From assembly GCF_030035605.1 (NCBI RefSeq), contig NZ_CP106736.1, positions 2,170,001-2,234,000 on the forward strand: a stretch of 64,000 nucleotides of DNA, given 5' to 3'. Source of the stretch: Silvimonas soli (GTDB lineage: Bacteria > Pseudomonadota > Gammaproteobacteria > Burkholderiales > Chitinibacteraceae). The position numbers were made by a program, and so were the translations under genes. The notes beneath the pieces were generated by a model, which was given only the letters and a program-made list of their open reading frames with translations, searched no databases and was not told the origin of the DNA. Shown here one piece after another: positions 25,105 through 33,617 of the stretch. Each line of letters begins with the position of its first letter. Positions within the stretch are counted from its first letter, which is position 1.

Positions 25105-25521
25105 ATGGCCAAACTCACCGAACAAGACATCCTCAGCTGGAACGGTCCGGAAGGGGATTACATGAATCAGGACCATCTTCAGTTTTTCCGGGAACTGCTC
25201 CAGAAAATGAAGGTGGAACTGCTGGCGAACGCAAACCAGACCAGTCAGCACCTGCAAGAGCAGGAAGCGACACCGGATCCGGCTGACCGCGCAACGCTGG
25301 AAGAAGAATACGCACTGGAACTGCGCACGCGTGATCGCGAACGCAAGCTGCTGCTGAAGATCGACTCCACGCTGCGCAAACTGGATGATGGCTCTTACGG
25401 CTACTGCGAAGACACTGGTGAACCGATTGGTCTGGCCCGTCTGGTTGCCCGTCCGACCGCTTCGCTGTCGCTGGAAGCCCAGGAACGCCGCGAACGCCTG
25501 AAAAAGCAGTTCGCTGACTGA
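25105..25521 (+). CDS. dksA: RNA polymerase-binding transcription factor DksA
   Basis: The 138-residue protein has the DksA coiled-coil hairpin with the tip motif DPADRA (DxxDxA, needed for ppGpp-dependent action) and the C-terminal globular domain. The zinc finger is degenerate: it reads GYCEDTGEPIGLARLVARPTAS, so only the first of the four Cys positions remains. This cysteine-poor form is the usual DksA in many betaproteobacteria. It should bind the secondary channel of RNA polymerase without zinc. Terminator 25585-25622 follows. Confidence 0.93.
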   Translation: MAKLTEQDILSWNGPEGDYMNQDHLQFFRELLQKMKVELLANANQTSQHLQEQEATPDPADRATLEEEYALELRTRDRERKLLLKIDSTLRKLDDGSYGYCEDTGEPIGLARLVARPTASLSLEAQERRERLKKQFAD

Positions 25522-25822
25522 TCTGCAACTGACTGCGCCCATTGCGCAGAGCGGGCACTAGTTCGCTTTGCAGTTTCATGCGCATCGCACCCGCTGCCAT
25601 CCCGGCCGGGTGCGTTGTTGTTTTCTGCACCCGCTGTTTATGATCGCGCGCACTGACGCGGTAACGCCAAATTCGGCACAACATCCGTGCGCCACGGCCG
25701 CGCATCGCCCCGAATACGTGCTTTCACTCTTGTTCCGCGCTGGCGGGCAAGCTACTCTAGTGGTTTCCCAAAAATCTTGCGGTGCAGCAAGCCTTGGCAC
25801 CGGCCGACCTCCAGGACTGTTT
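25522..25822. other. dksA-aroG intergenic region with terminator
   Basis: This 301-bp gap holds the dksA terminator at 25585-25622: CGCACCCG (25586-25593) pairs with CGGGTGCG (25607-25614), followed by TTGTTGTTTT. The rest is presumed aroG leader. An in-frame open stretch upstream of aroG has no ribosome-binding site and is not taken as coding. No further structure was recognised. Confidence 0.8.
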
Positions 25823-26893
25823 ATGCAATACCAGACCGACGACGTACGTATCCGTGAAATCAAGGAGTTGCTGCCTCCGGTTGCCGTTCTGGAAAAGTAT
25901 CCGGTCACCGAAACAGCCTCCAGGACCGCTTTCCAGAGCCGCCAGGCCATCCAGAATATCCTGCATGATCGCGACGACCGCCTGCTGGTCATCATTGGCC
26001 CCTGTTCCATCCATGATCCGGTTGCGGCACTGGAATATGGCCGCAAGCTGATCGCGTTGCGTGAACAGCACAAAGCTCATCTTGAAGTGGTCATGCGCGT
26101 GTACTTTGAAAAGCCGCGCACTACCGTAGGCTGGAAAGGCCTGATCAATGATCCGTTTCTCAATGGCAGCTTCAATATCAATGAAGGCCTGCGCATTGCA
26201 CGCAAGTTGCTGCTGGATCTGAACGACACCGGTTTGCCTACTGCTGGCGAATTCCTCGACATGATCACCCCGCAATATGTGGCTGATCTGATGAGCTGGG
26301 GCGCCATTGGTGCACGTACCACCGAATCTCAGGTTCACCGCGAACTGGCTTCGGGGATTTCGTGTCCGGTCGGCTTCAAGAATGGTACCGACGGCAATCT
26401 GCGTATTGCGCTTGATGCCATCCGTTCCGCCTCGGCACCGCATCATTTCTTGTCAGTAACCAAGATGGGCCATTCCGCCATCGTCGCCACCGCCGGTAAC
26501 CCGGATTGCCATGTGATTTTGCGCGGCGGCAAAGAACCGAATTACGACGCCAACCACGTGCGCGCTGCCATGGCCGATCTGGCTGCAGTCGGTTTGCCAG
26601 AAAAACTGATGGTCGACTTCAGTCATGCCAATAGTCGCAAAGACTATCGCCGGCAGATGGAAGTCTCGTCAGATATCAGCGCGCAAATTGGCGAAGGCAA
26701 CAAAGCCATTTTCGGCGTGATGATCGAAAGCCATCTGGTGGAAGGTCGCCAGGATCATGTTGAAGGCCAGCCACTGTGCTACGGCCAATCCATTACCGAT
26801 GCCTGCATCGGCTGGAGCGACACCGAAAAAACCCTGCAAGAACTAGCCAACGCCGTGGCACAACGTCGCGCCTTGGGCAAAATCGGCGCCTGA
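25823..26893 (+). CDS. aroG: DAHP synthase, class I (3-deoxy-7-phosphoheptulonate synthase)
   Basis: The start MQYQTDDVRIREI at 25823 follows CCAGGA and matches the family; the reading frame is open further upstream but without homology. The 356-residue enzyme condenses PEP and erythrose 4-phosphate in the first step of aromatic amino acid synthesis. Motifs include the metal/PEP site GPCSIHDP, the stretches FEKPRTTVGWKG and GARTTESQVHRE, and GFKNGTDG. SHLVEGRQ and GQSITDACIGW lie near the end. It is of the feedback-regulated AroF/G/H type; which amino acid inhibits it cannot be read safely. Confidence 0.95.
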   Translation: MQYQTDDVRIREIKELLPPVAVLEKYPVTETASRTAFQSRQAIQNILHDRDDRLLVIIGPCSIHDPVAALEYGRKLIALREQHKAHLEVVMRVYFEKPRTTVGWKGLINDPFLNGSFNINEGLRIARKLLLDLNDTGLPTAGEFLDMITPQYVADLMSWGAIGARTTESQVHRELASGISCPVGFKNGTDGNLRIALDAIRSASAPHHFLSVTKMGHSAIVATAGNPDCHVILRGGKEPNYDANHVRAAMADLAAVGLPEKLMVDFSHANSRKDYRRQMEVSSDISAQIGEGNKAIFGVMIESHLVEGRQDHVEGQPLCYGQSITDACIGWSDTEKTLQELANAVAQRRALGKIGA

Positions 26894-26922
26894 TCGGGAC
26901 GTTGCCGATTAGCTCGCACACC

Positions 26923-26950
26923 AAAACGCCTCGTCAGGGGCGTTTTTTTT
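26923..26950 (+). terminator. Rho-independent terminator of aroG
   Basis: AAAACGCC (26923-26930) pairs with GGCGTTTT (26939-26946) around TCGTCAGG, followed by more T residues to 26950. Confidence 0.92.
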
Positions 26951-27053
26951 GGCCAACGCTTCGTTACCGGTTGGTTTATTTGTGAGCAGAACCACGGTGC
27001 GGTGGTCGATAGTGTAGTTTCATGGTTAACCGCCAACATCCAGCTACCCAGAG

Positions 27054-28118
27054 ATGCGCCAACCACTCGTTCCACTTCACCTGCTGGCCTTGAATGCCGA
27101 CGCCACCTTGCCGTGGCGCCAGGCTGTATCGTCGGGCATTGCAGTTGGGCTGCCCGCGCTGATCGGCCTGCTGACCGATAATCCGGTGGGTGCCTTGCTG
27201 GGCGCAGTCGGGGGCTTGTATGCCACGTTGCTGGATTACGGCGGTACGGCACGGCATCGACTGCTGACTCAGGCATTTGGCCTGTGCCTGATCCTGGGCA
27301 GCGGCGCTTTGGGTCTGTGGTTGGGGCCGCATCACGTCATGATGTTTGTGCTGCTGGCGTTGCTCACTTTTGCCATCGGCTGGAGCGACGGTCTGGGTGT
27401 TGCAATGGACAACATCTTTCGCTTCGCCGCACTGGCCCTGGTGCTGTACGCCTATCTGCCCGCACCACCTGGCGCCGCATTTATCTTTCTGGCAATTGGT
27501 ATTGGCGTCGGCGTTGCCAGTGTATTGATCGACGACCGCCTGTGGCCCCGCGCGCTACCACGGCAGCATAACGGTCTGAAAAATGCGTTTCGACAGTTAC
27601 GCTCCGGGCATAGTGCCGGACTGCTGCATGCCGTTGGCCTGAGTGTGACGACCTGCGCCGCGCTGTGGATCGCCCAGCACACGCATTATCCGCGCCCAGC
27701 CTGGGTGGCCGCAGTGGTGTTGTTTGTCACCCGCCCGGATGGGCTCGATAGCCTCACCCGGCTGTTTCGCAGTGTCTTTGGCGCGTTGATCGGAGTGGCG
27801 CTGGCCTGGCTGGTCACGCATCTCACCCCGGAAACCTACGCCTTGTATGGCTGGGCTGTGCTATTTGCGTTTTTGCGCCCTCTGGCGCTGGCCCGCAATT
27901 TCTGGGCGCACTACGCCCTCATGACCGCCATGTTGATGATCCTGTTCGATATTCTGCTGTTACCGGAAGGTCAGGCGGCGGGCGTTGCCATCCTGGCAAT
28001 CCGTTTGCATGGCGTGGTATTGGGTGCGCTGATCGCATTGATCGGCATGGTGACGTTCAACCAGCAAGCCCGGCGTTATTTCGTGCAACAGGTCCGCGAT
28101 CGATTGCCCGGCAAATAA
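27054..28118 (+). CDS. FUSC-family inner-membrane protein
   Basis: The 354-residue protein is very hydrophobic, with two blocks of about four to five membrane helices. An N-terminal block (about 25-175, for example PWRQAVSSGIAVGLPALIGLL) and a C-terminal block (about 195-340) are joined by a cytoplasmic stretch. The repeated halves, and segments like ALLGAVGGLYATLLD and RPAWVAAVVLFVTRPDGLDSL, fit the fusaric-acid-resistance/aromatic-acid-exporter superfamily. It lacks the large soluble domain of AaeB-type proteins. The substrate is unknown. Confidence 0.7.
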   Translation: MRQPLVPLHLLALNADATLPWRQAVSSGIAVGLPALIGLLTDNPVGALLGAVGGLYATLLDYGGTARHRLLTQAFGLCLILGSGALGLWLGPHHVMMFVLLALLTFAIGWSDGLGVAMDNIFRFAALALVLYAYLPAPPGAAFIFLAIGIGVGVASVLIDDRLWPRALPRQHNGLKNAFRQLRSGHSAGLLHAVGLSVTTCAALWIAQHTHYPRPAWVAAVVLFVTRPDGLDSLTRLFRSVFGALIGVALAWLVTHLTPETYALYGWAVLFAFLRPLALARNFWAHYALMTAMLMILFDILLLPEGQAAGVAILAIRLHGVVLGALIALIGMVTFNQQARRYFVQQVRDRLPGK

Positions 28119-28136
28119 CGCGCTGCCCGGCACTAG

Positions 28137-28622
28137 CTAGCGCCGCAACAAGCCCCGCACATGGCGTTCCACATCGTGTTCTTCGATTTCGCCTTGCGCA
28201 CCGGTGCCTGCTACTTCCGCCAGATCTACCCCCAAACGTGCGGCCAGTTGTGCGGCTTTAAGGCTGGCGACCAGGTAATCCCGGCGGGCCACATAAGCAG
28301 CCACCAGCGCCGGCGGTTCGTCGTCACCGGGCTGCACCGGCGGCGGCAAGATTTCCAGCCAGTCGCCGTCTTCGTCCTCGACTTCCATCATCAGCAGCAA
28401 GCCCGTGGACTCGATCTGATCACCGGTCTCGACCAGATAGCGGTCAACAAAACCGGCAGCCGGCGCGTGGATGGCGATTTCGTCATCGCCAGCGCGCAAG
28501 GTCACCAGCAAGTCATCGGCACTGACACCGGCGCCCACGGCCGAATGCAGCTCGGCCACCAGCGCCTGGCCCGCAAATTCGGGAGCACAGATGAGATGGG
28601 TCGTATATTCTTTTGTCATCAT
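28137..28622 (-). CDS. Stand-alone lipoyl-like plus E3-binding domain protein
   Basis: The 161-residue protein resembles the N-terminal two domains of a dihydrolipoamide acyltransferase without the catalytic domain. Residues about 20-85 form a lipoyl/biotinyl-like fold (DEIAIHAPAAGFVDRYLVETGDQI), but the Lys that carries lipoate (usually DKA) is replaced by acidic residues (RAGDDEIAI), so it should not be lipoylated. An acidic/Pro linker precedes a peripheral-subunit-binding domain (about 125-160: AARLGVDLAEVAGTGAQGEIEEHDVERHV). The function is unknown; it could dock onto a lipoamide dehydrogenase. It is divergent from ackA. Confidence 0.72.
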   Translation of the reverse strand: MMTKEYTTHLICAPEFAGQALVAELHSAVGAGVSADDLLVTLRAGDDEIAIHAPAAGFVDRYLVETGDQIESTGLLLMMEVEDEDGDWLEILPPPVQPGDDEPPALVAAYVARRDYLVASLKAAQLAARLGVDLAEVAGTGAQGEIEEHDVERHVRGLLRR

Positions 28623-28995
28623 TCTTCGGCGCTGTAAACGGTCGTATCCCGCATTGGACGTGGTAAAAATCTACGCAAAGCGCATTGATCTGTACCAATA
28701 TTTGCTTCTGATGGCGTCATAAAATATGCAGCGGTAATTTTATGCCATCGCATTACACGCGCGCATGGCAAATCAGCTTCACCGATCAGGCGCCAGTATA
28801 ACCGGGCCAGCCCTACAGACCGCGAATCGCCGCCGTAATGCCCAGGCGAAGGTCGATAGTTCGACTGGATTTAGCAGTTCAACCCGCGATGCTGGCGCGA
28901 TTTATCGCGGAACTCACCCAATGCGCCGCTACATGCGGCGCGGGCATGAATGCCGGAGCACCAGCTGCCCGCATGCCAACCAGGAGAAATGCCTC
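28623..28995. other. Divergent intergenic region upstream of ackA
   Basis: This 373-bp gap must hold promoters for the lipoyl-like gene and ackA. A 7-bp perfect hairpin, GCGCCGC (28923-28929) with GCGGCGC (28935-28941), lies in the ackA leader about 55 bp before the start codon. A second small dyad, CGCGATTTATCGCG, is near 28900. A glycine or other known riboswitch was looked for and not found. Confidence 0.5.
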
Positions 28996-30189
28996 ATGAA
29001 TGACCTGATTCTGATCATCAACGCTGGTTCATCCAGCATCAAGTTTTCCCTGTTTGCACAAACATCTGCTGATCCAGAGCTGTTGTACAAGGGTCAGGTT
29101 GAAGGCATTTACGTCGACCCGCAATTTTCTGCCAAGAATGCCGCTGGCGACAAACTGGCCGATGAAAAACTGCCAGCGGATTCCCCGCGCAGCCACGACT
29201 ACGCCCTGCGCTACCTGCTTGATTGGGTTAATGGCCATACCGACGGTCGCAAGCTGGCAGTGATTGGCCATCGCGTGGTGCATGGCGGTTTCAACTTTAC
29301 TCAACCGGTACGCATTGACGCGCAAGTGTTGGCCGAACTGGATAAAACCGTATCGCTGGCACCGTTGCATGCACCCGCCAACATCGGCCCGATGAAGGCA
29401 CTGGCTTCGCTGTTGCCAGACGTGCCGCAAGTGGCATGTTTTGACACCGCCTTCCATCGCACCCAGCCTGAGATTAATCAGCTGTACGCACTGCCGGTAG
29501 AACTGGCCGAACGCGAGGGTATCCGCCGCTGGGGCTTTCATGGCCTGTCGTACGAATACATTGCCAGCGTTCTGCCGCAGATTGACCAGCGCGCTGCCAA
29601 CGGTCGCACCGTCGTCTGCCATCTGGGTAATGGCGCTTCGATGGCAGCGCTGGATCAGGGCAAGTGTGTGCTGACCACCATGGGCTTCACCGCACTCGAA
29701 GGCCTGCCGATGGGCACCCGTACCGGCAGTCTCGATCCGGCCATCGTGCTGCATTTGATGACGCATCTGAAAATGACCACCGCCGAAATCGAAACCCTGT
29801 TGTACAAGGAATCGGGCTTGTTGGGATTGTCAGGTGTTTCCAGCGATATGCGCGAGCTGCATGCCAGCAAAGAACCGCGCGCGCGCATGGCAGTGGAATA
29901 CTTTGCCAACCGTATCGTGCAGCAAGTGGGTTCGCTGGCCGCGTCTATTCAAGGTCTGGATGCGCTGGTGTTCACCGCCGGTATTGGCGAGAACGATGAC
30001 GAATTGCGCGCGCTGGTCTGCAATGCACTGCGCTGGCTGGGTGTAGACATTGATGAGAGTGTCAATGCCAAGCGCAGTGGCGAGCCACGCCGTATTTCCC
30101 GCGCGGACAGCAAAGTAGCCGTTTACGTGGTGCCAACCAACGAAGAACTGATGATTGCGCGGCATGCCTTGCGCTGTATTGCCGCCTAA
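28996..30189 (+). CDS. ackA: Acetate kinase
   Basis: The ATG at 28996 follows AGGAGAA at 28982-28988 and gives the family start MNDLILIINAGSSSIKFSLF. The 397-residue enzyme interconverts acetyl phosphate plus ADP and acetate plus ATP. Motifs include NAGSSSIKF (phosphate 1), VVHGGFNF, AFHRTQPEINQLYALP, HLGNGASM (phosphate 2) and the adenosine segment FTAGIGEND. No pta gene is adjacent. A 12-bp-stem terminator follows. Confidence 0.96.
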   Translation: MNDLILIINAGSSSIKFSLFAQTSADPELLYKGQVEGIYVDPQFSAKNAAGDKLADEKLPADSPRSHDYALRYLLDWVNGHTDGRKLAVIGHRVVHGGFNFTQPVRIDAQVLAELDKTVSLAPLHAPANIGPMKALASLLPDVPQVACFDTAFHRTQPEINQLYALPVELAEREGIRRWGFHGLSYEYIASVLPQIDQRAANGRTVVCHLGNGASMAALDQGKCVLTTMGFTALEGLPMGTRTGSLDPAIVLHLMTHLKMTTAEIETLLYKESGLLGLSGVSSDMRELHASKEPRARMAVEYFANRIVQQVGSLAASIQGLDALVFTAGIGENDDELRALVCNALRWLGVDIDESVNAKRSGEPRRISRADSKVAVYVVPTNEELMIARHALRCIAA

Positions 30190-30221
30190 CGCTTGGCAAC
30201 ATCTTTTCAGCACTTTCTGCC

Positions 30222-30257
30222 CAAGGGCACAGCATATCGCTGTGCCCTTGTTGTTTG
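30222..30257 (+). terminator. Terminator of ackA
   Basis: CAAGGGCACAGC (30222-30233) and GCTGTGCCCTTG (30239-30250) form a perfect 12-bp stem with a 5-nt loop, followed by the mixed T tract TTGTTTG. Confidence 0.85.
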
Positions 30258-30325
30258 TGCGGCCAGCCAATGTAATAAAAAATGGCGATGGTTGCACCGG
30301 ATCGCAGCCAAACCGGCTATCGTGT

Positions 30326-30376
30326 GTTCCCTTGCTTGCAGCGGCTGAAATCCTCAAGCGGCGCCAGCAAGGGAAC
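30326..30376 (+). promoter_or_regulatory. Long hairpin upstream of the BPSS1780-like gene
   Basis: GTTCCCTTGCT (30326-30336) and AGCAAGGGAAC (30366-30376) are perfect 11-bp inverted arms around a 29-nt loop that can pair further. With G-U pairs the stem extends four more bases outward. No T tract follows, so it is not an ordinary terminator. It sits in the 334-bp gap 30190-30523, otherwise without recognised content. A leader or small-RNA structure is possible. Confidence 0.55.
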
Positions 30377-30523
30377 GCATCACTCCGATGCAGGTCCACA
30401 ACGGGCAACATAGCTCTGTGCTTCACACAGCTTTCACAGCATTTGCCGATACTGATCAACTTGTCAGCATCACTGTTTGGTCAATACGATGCAGCGTGAG
30501 GCAGACAATCAAGGAATTACGAG

Positions 30524-31294
30524 ATGGATTACACCGGCATCATCATCGACAACAGTGTGGAACCCAAGCGGGTTCCAGCCAGCCACGGCTGGCTCTGGAT
30601 CACCGACGCGTTTCGGCTGTTTTTCCGCCATTGGTGGCAATGGCTGTTGCTGACTGCAATTACATTGACGATTTTGATGGGCGTAATGCTGATCCCGGTG
30701 CTGGGCATGATTACCCCGGTGATCGCACCGGTGTTGCTGGCTGGCATTGCCTGGGCCGCCAATGAATCCCGCGTCAACAACCGCGCGCCCGCTGTACCGG
30801 ACCTGTTCAACGGCCTGAAAACGCATGCGCGCAGCCTGTTGGGTGTCGGGCTGATTTATGCCATCGGCACCATGATTATCGTGATGATCCTCGGCGGCCT
30901 GTCAGCCTTGCTGATTTCACCGGATCAGATCGCCGCCATTCGCAGTGCCGAAACCACGCATGAAATCCCGGATCTGGGTGCCGGTAGCCTGGTGTTCATC
31001 CTGCTATTTTTCTTTGGCATGCTGGTGATGAACAGCATTTATTTCTTTGCGCCGCAGCTGGTCGTTCTGCGCAACATGCGTGCCGTTGAAGCCATGCGCA
31101 CCAGCTATCTGGCGTTCTGGCGCAACTGGCTGCCGCTGACAGTTGCCGGCTTGATCCTGATGGTGCTGGCCGTTATTGCCAGCTTGCCCATGATGCTGGG
31201 GCTGATCATTTTATTGCCGGTATCGCTGCTGTTTAACTACTGCTGCTATGCCGATGTATTTAGCGAATTTAGCGACATTCCTCCTCATCCATAA
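30524..31294 (+). CDS. BPSS1780-like integral membrane protein
   Basis: The 256-residue protein starts after AAGGA at 9-bp spacing. It has about five to six membrane segments (WQWLLLTAITLTILMGVMLIP, VIAPVLLAGIAWAANE, GVGLIYAIGTMIIVMILGGL, LVFILLFFFGMLVMNSIYFF, LTVAGLILMVLAVIASLPMM). The N-terminal pattern RVPASHGWLWITDAFRLFFRHWWQW matches the BPSS1780 family of betaproteobacteria, whose role is unknown. It is 9 bp upstream of dgkA, so both may be co-transcribed and act in the inner membrane. Confidence 0.75.
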   Translation: MDYTGIIIDNSVEPKRVPASHGWLWITDAFRLFFRHWWQWLLLTAITLTILMGVMLIPVLGMITPVIAPVLLAGIAWAANESRVNNRAPAVPDLFNGLKTHARSLLGVGLIYAIGTMIIVMILGGLSALLISPDQIAAIRSAETTHEIPDLGAGSLVFILLFFFGMLVMNSIYFFAPQLVVLRNMRAVEAMRTSYLAFWRNWLPLTVAGLILMVLAVIASLPMMLGLIILLPVSLLFNYCCYADVFSEFSDIPPHP

Positions 31295-31303
31295 GGAAGT
31301 ATC

Positions 31304-31678
31304 GTGCCTGAAAGTCCGTACAAGGGAAAAACCGGGGTACAACGCGTCTTCAATGCTCTGGGCTACTCGCTCGACGGGCTGAGCGCTGGCTGGAAAAACG
31401 AGGCCGCTTTTCGCCAGGTCGCGTTGCTGGGTTGTGTCGGGATTGTGGTGGCGTTCATCGTGCCGCTGCATGCTTGGGCGCGAGCCGTGGTGATCGCCAG
31501 CCACTTGCTGACGGTGATTGTGGAATTGCTCAACTCGGCCATTGAAGCCGCCGTCGATCACACCTCGCTGGAACGCCATGAACTGGCCAAGCGCGCCAAG
31601 GACCTGGGCAGCGCCGCCCAGTTGATCTGCCTGATCAATCTGGCAGCGATGTGGGCCTTGGGGCTCACTGGAACCTGA
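31304..31678 (+). CDS. dgkA: Diacylglycerol kinase
   Basis: The GTG at 31304 follows AAGGAAG. The 124-residue, three-helix membrane enzyme phosphorylates diacylglycerol to phosphatidic acid, recycling lipid left by osmoregulated glucan or lipid A modification. The signature VELLNSAIEAAVDHTSLERHELAKRAKDLGSAAQ (about 69-102) carries the catalytic Glu and the Asn/Glu/Asp cluster. The N-terminal amphipathic stretch NALGYSLDGLSAGWKNEAAFRQ is typical. Confidence 0.95.
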   Translation: MPESPYKGKTGVQRVFNALGYSLDGLSAGWKNEAAFRQVALLGCVGIVVAFIVPLHAWARAVVIASHLLTVIVELLNSAIEAAVDHTSLERHELAKRAKDLGSAAQLICLINLAAMWALGLTGT

Positions 31679-31700
31679 CCGTACGACAAGTTCGAGTACC

Positions 31701-31743
31701 CAACAAAAAACCCCGCCAGTTTGCAGCTGCGGGGTTTTTGTTG
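31701..31743. terminator. Bidirectional terminator (dgkA / response regulator)
   Basis: AAAAACCCCGC and GCGGGGTTTTT (stem ends 31716 and 31729) form an 11-bp stem around a 12-nt loop. An outer CAAC/GTTG pair extends it. The poly-A and poly-T arms let it act in both directions. Confidence 0.92.
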
Positions 31744-31778
31744 GGCGTTGCTGATGCTTCAGGTACTACAAACGCGGA

Positions 31779-32534
31779 TCAACCGTTGCGCTTGAATTCC
31801 TTGATCACATGCTGCTGGCGGCGGCTGACGGCCAAACGCTCCGGCACGTCTTTCAATACGGCGACCCAGTGGGTTTCACCGCCATTGGAAGGCATCTTTT
31901 CAAAGCCGACCAGCGATTCACGCGCCACCAGACAATTGCGGTGGATGCGCACGAAGCGGCTGCCAAATTCTTCTTCCAGCCGGGTCAGTGAATCCTCCAG
32001 CAAATACTCCCGTTCACGCGTGCGCAACGTAATGTATTTCTGCTCTGCCTTCAGATAACGCGCTTCGGCTACCGGAATCAGATGCAAACGGCCGCGCTCG
32101 GTCACACTGAAATGGCTGCGGGCATGCGAGGCCGGTTCGGCCTGGCTGCGCGCCTGGCGCAATTCCAGCACGCGGTTCAGCGCATCGAGCAAACGCTCGC
32201 GCCGGATCGGTTTGAGCAAGTAGTCTATCGCGCGCACTTCAAAAGCCGCAACGCCGTACTCTTCAAAGGCCGTAGCGAAGATGATTGCGGGCGGCTGGGA
32301 CAACCCCTGCAACTCACGCGCCAATTCAATGCCGCTCATTTGCGGCATCTGTATATCGATAATGGCAGCGTCTGCATCAGCCTCGGCCAATTGGGCCAGC
32401 GCGGATACGCCATTGGTGGCTGTGCCAACAATCTCGATAGGGCATTCGCCCGATACATCGTTCAACACATCTTCCAGCCTGCGCAGGGCAGGCATTTCGT
32501 CATCCACCAAAAAAAGGCGAAGCGGCGTCGTCAT
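31779..32534 (-). CDS. LytTR-type response regulator (AlgR/LytR-like)
   Basis: The start MTTPLRLFLVDDE at 32534 is used; a longer in-frame start lies 27 bp upstream. The 251-residue protein has a receiver domain (acidic pocket VDDE; phospho-Asp in AAIIDIQMPQMSG; Lys in YLLKPI) and a C-terminal LytTR DNA-binding domain (about 145-250: ARYLKAEQKYITLRTREREYLLEDSL and FVRIHRNCLVA). The first 35 bp overlap the sensor-kinase gene, so the pair is translated together. Neighbouring genes give no hint of its targets; AlgR relatives control surface polysaccharide and pili. Confidence 0.93.
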   Translation of the reverse strand: MTTPLRLFLVDDEMPALRRLEDVLNDVSGECPIEIVGTATNGVSALAQLAEADADAAIIDIQMPQMSGIELARELQGLSQPPAIIFATAFEEYGVAAFEVRAIDYLLKPIRRERLLDALNRVLELRQARSQAEPASHARSHFSVTERGRLHLIPVAEARYLKAEQKYITLRTREREYLLEDSLTRLEEEFGSRFVRIHRNCLVARESLVGFEKMPSNGGETHWVAVLKDVPERLAVSRRQQHVIKEFKRNG

Positions 32535-33543
32535 GGGTGATCTCTCTGTATGGCACCACAATGTGTACTTGATAATAGTCGCTCGCTGCCTGAGTTGTCA
32601 GCGTAGCTTCAGCATCAAAATGCAATAGTAATCGCTCACGAATATTTTCGAGAGCCATCCCGTTGCCAACGTGCTCGCGAACAGCATCGGGCGGCGGCAA
32701 CGGATTTTTCACGTCCAGGTGCAATTGGTCGCGAAAACGGAAAACATGTACTTCAATTGGTGCGGGATTCAGCGCGGGCTCAACACCATGATAGACCGCG
32801 TTTTCGACAAGTGGCTGCAACATCAAAGGCGGCACTGCGGCATCGCCTGGCATGTTCTCGGTATTCCACTGTACTTTCAGGCGCGAACCCAGTCGCACCA
32901 TCTCGATATTCAGATATCGCTTGGCCAGTTCGACCTCGCGATCAAGCCTTGAGAGCTGGCGATTGTCTTTCATGACCACGCGGAACAAATCCGCCAGATC
33001 TTCCAGCACTTGTTCCGCTTTGGCTGGCTCGTAACGAATCAGCGCCAGCACGGCATTCAAACTATTAAACAGAAAGTGCGGGCGAATCCGCGCCTGCAAC
33101 GCAGCCAGCCTGGCCTCTGACAATCGCGGCGACAAGGCTCGCTGGCGCAAATGAAAATACTTCAGCAACGTCAGTGCGCTGGCCACCACGACCACGGCAT
33201 TTGCCAATAGCGCGTTCCAGTTGGGCACGCCCAACATCAATAACCAGTGCCCGAAGGTGCCAGCCACCGCGACCAGCACACAGGTCGCCGCAACACCGCG
33301 CGAATATTCCAGTTTGGCCAGCAACGGGTTGGCCAAACCCAGCAGCAACAATGCCGGCAACATCGAGAATTCCAGCCACAATACCGACGCGGCCAGATTC
33401 TGCGGCCATGCTTGCCAGCGTTCAAGCCCGATCAATGTATAGACGAACAGCGCCAGGTGTACAAACACCAGAATGCGCAGCAGGACTCCCATATTGCGAA
33501 AGTCAGGCAGCAGATCGGACTCGATAGATACGTTTGGATTCAC
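32500..33543 (-). CDS. LytS/AlgZ-type sensor histidine kinase
   Basis: The 347-residue kinase starts at a GTG (33543). The N-terminal half has four membrane segments (about 20-135: ILVFVHLALFVYTLIGL, LWLEFSMLPALLLLGLANP, VAATCVLVAVAGTFGHWLLML, LLANAVVVVASALTLL) with no large periplasmic domain. The kinase half has the phospho-His motif ARIRPHFLFNSLNAVLALIRYEP (about 151-173), LVENAVYHG (N box) and GNGMALENIRERL (G box), as in the His_kinase/YehU group. It pairs with the overlapping regulator gene. Confidence 0.92.
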   Translation of the reverse strand: MNPNVSIESDLLPDFRNMGVLLRILVFVHLALFVYTLIGLERWQAWPQNLAASVLWLEFSMLPALLLLGLANPLLAKLEYSRGVAATCVLVAVAGTFGHWLLMLGVPNWNALLANAVVVVASALTLLKYFHLRQRALSPRLSEARLAALQARIRPHFLFNSLNAVLALIRYEPAKAEQVLEDLADLFRVVMKDNRQLSRLDREVELAKRYLNIEMVRLGSRLKVQWNTENMPGDAAVPPLMLQPLVENAVYHGVEPALNPAPIEVHVFRFRDQLHLDVKNPLPPPDAVREHVGNGMALENIRERLLLHFDAEATLTTQAASDYYQVHIVVPYREITHDDAASPFFGG

Positions 33544-33617
33544 GACGGATCAAGGTTCAGGCAAAAAGCAGTGGCTACACTATAGCGGACCCACATTGCG
33601 GATTCGAACGATAGATT

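Noticed and set aside
25568..25822. N-terminal extension of AroG
   Set aside because: It would span the dksA terminator hairpin and has no similarity to DAHP synthases.
28760..28900. Glycine or tandem riboswitch upstream of ackA
   Set aside because: A GGCGAAGG-like stretch is present, but the conserved core and pairing of glycine aptamers are absent.
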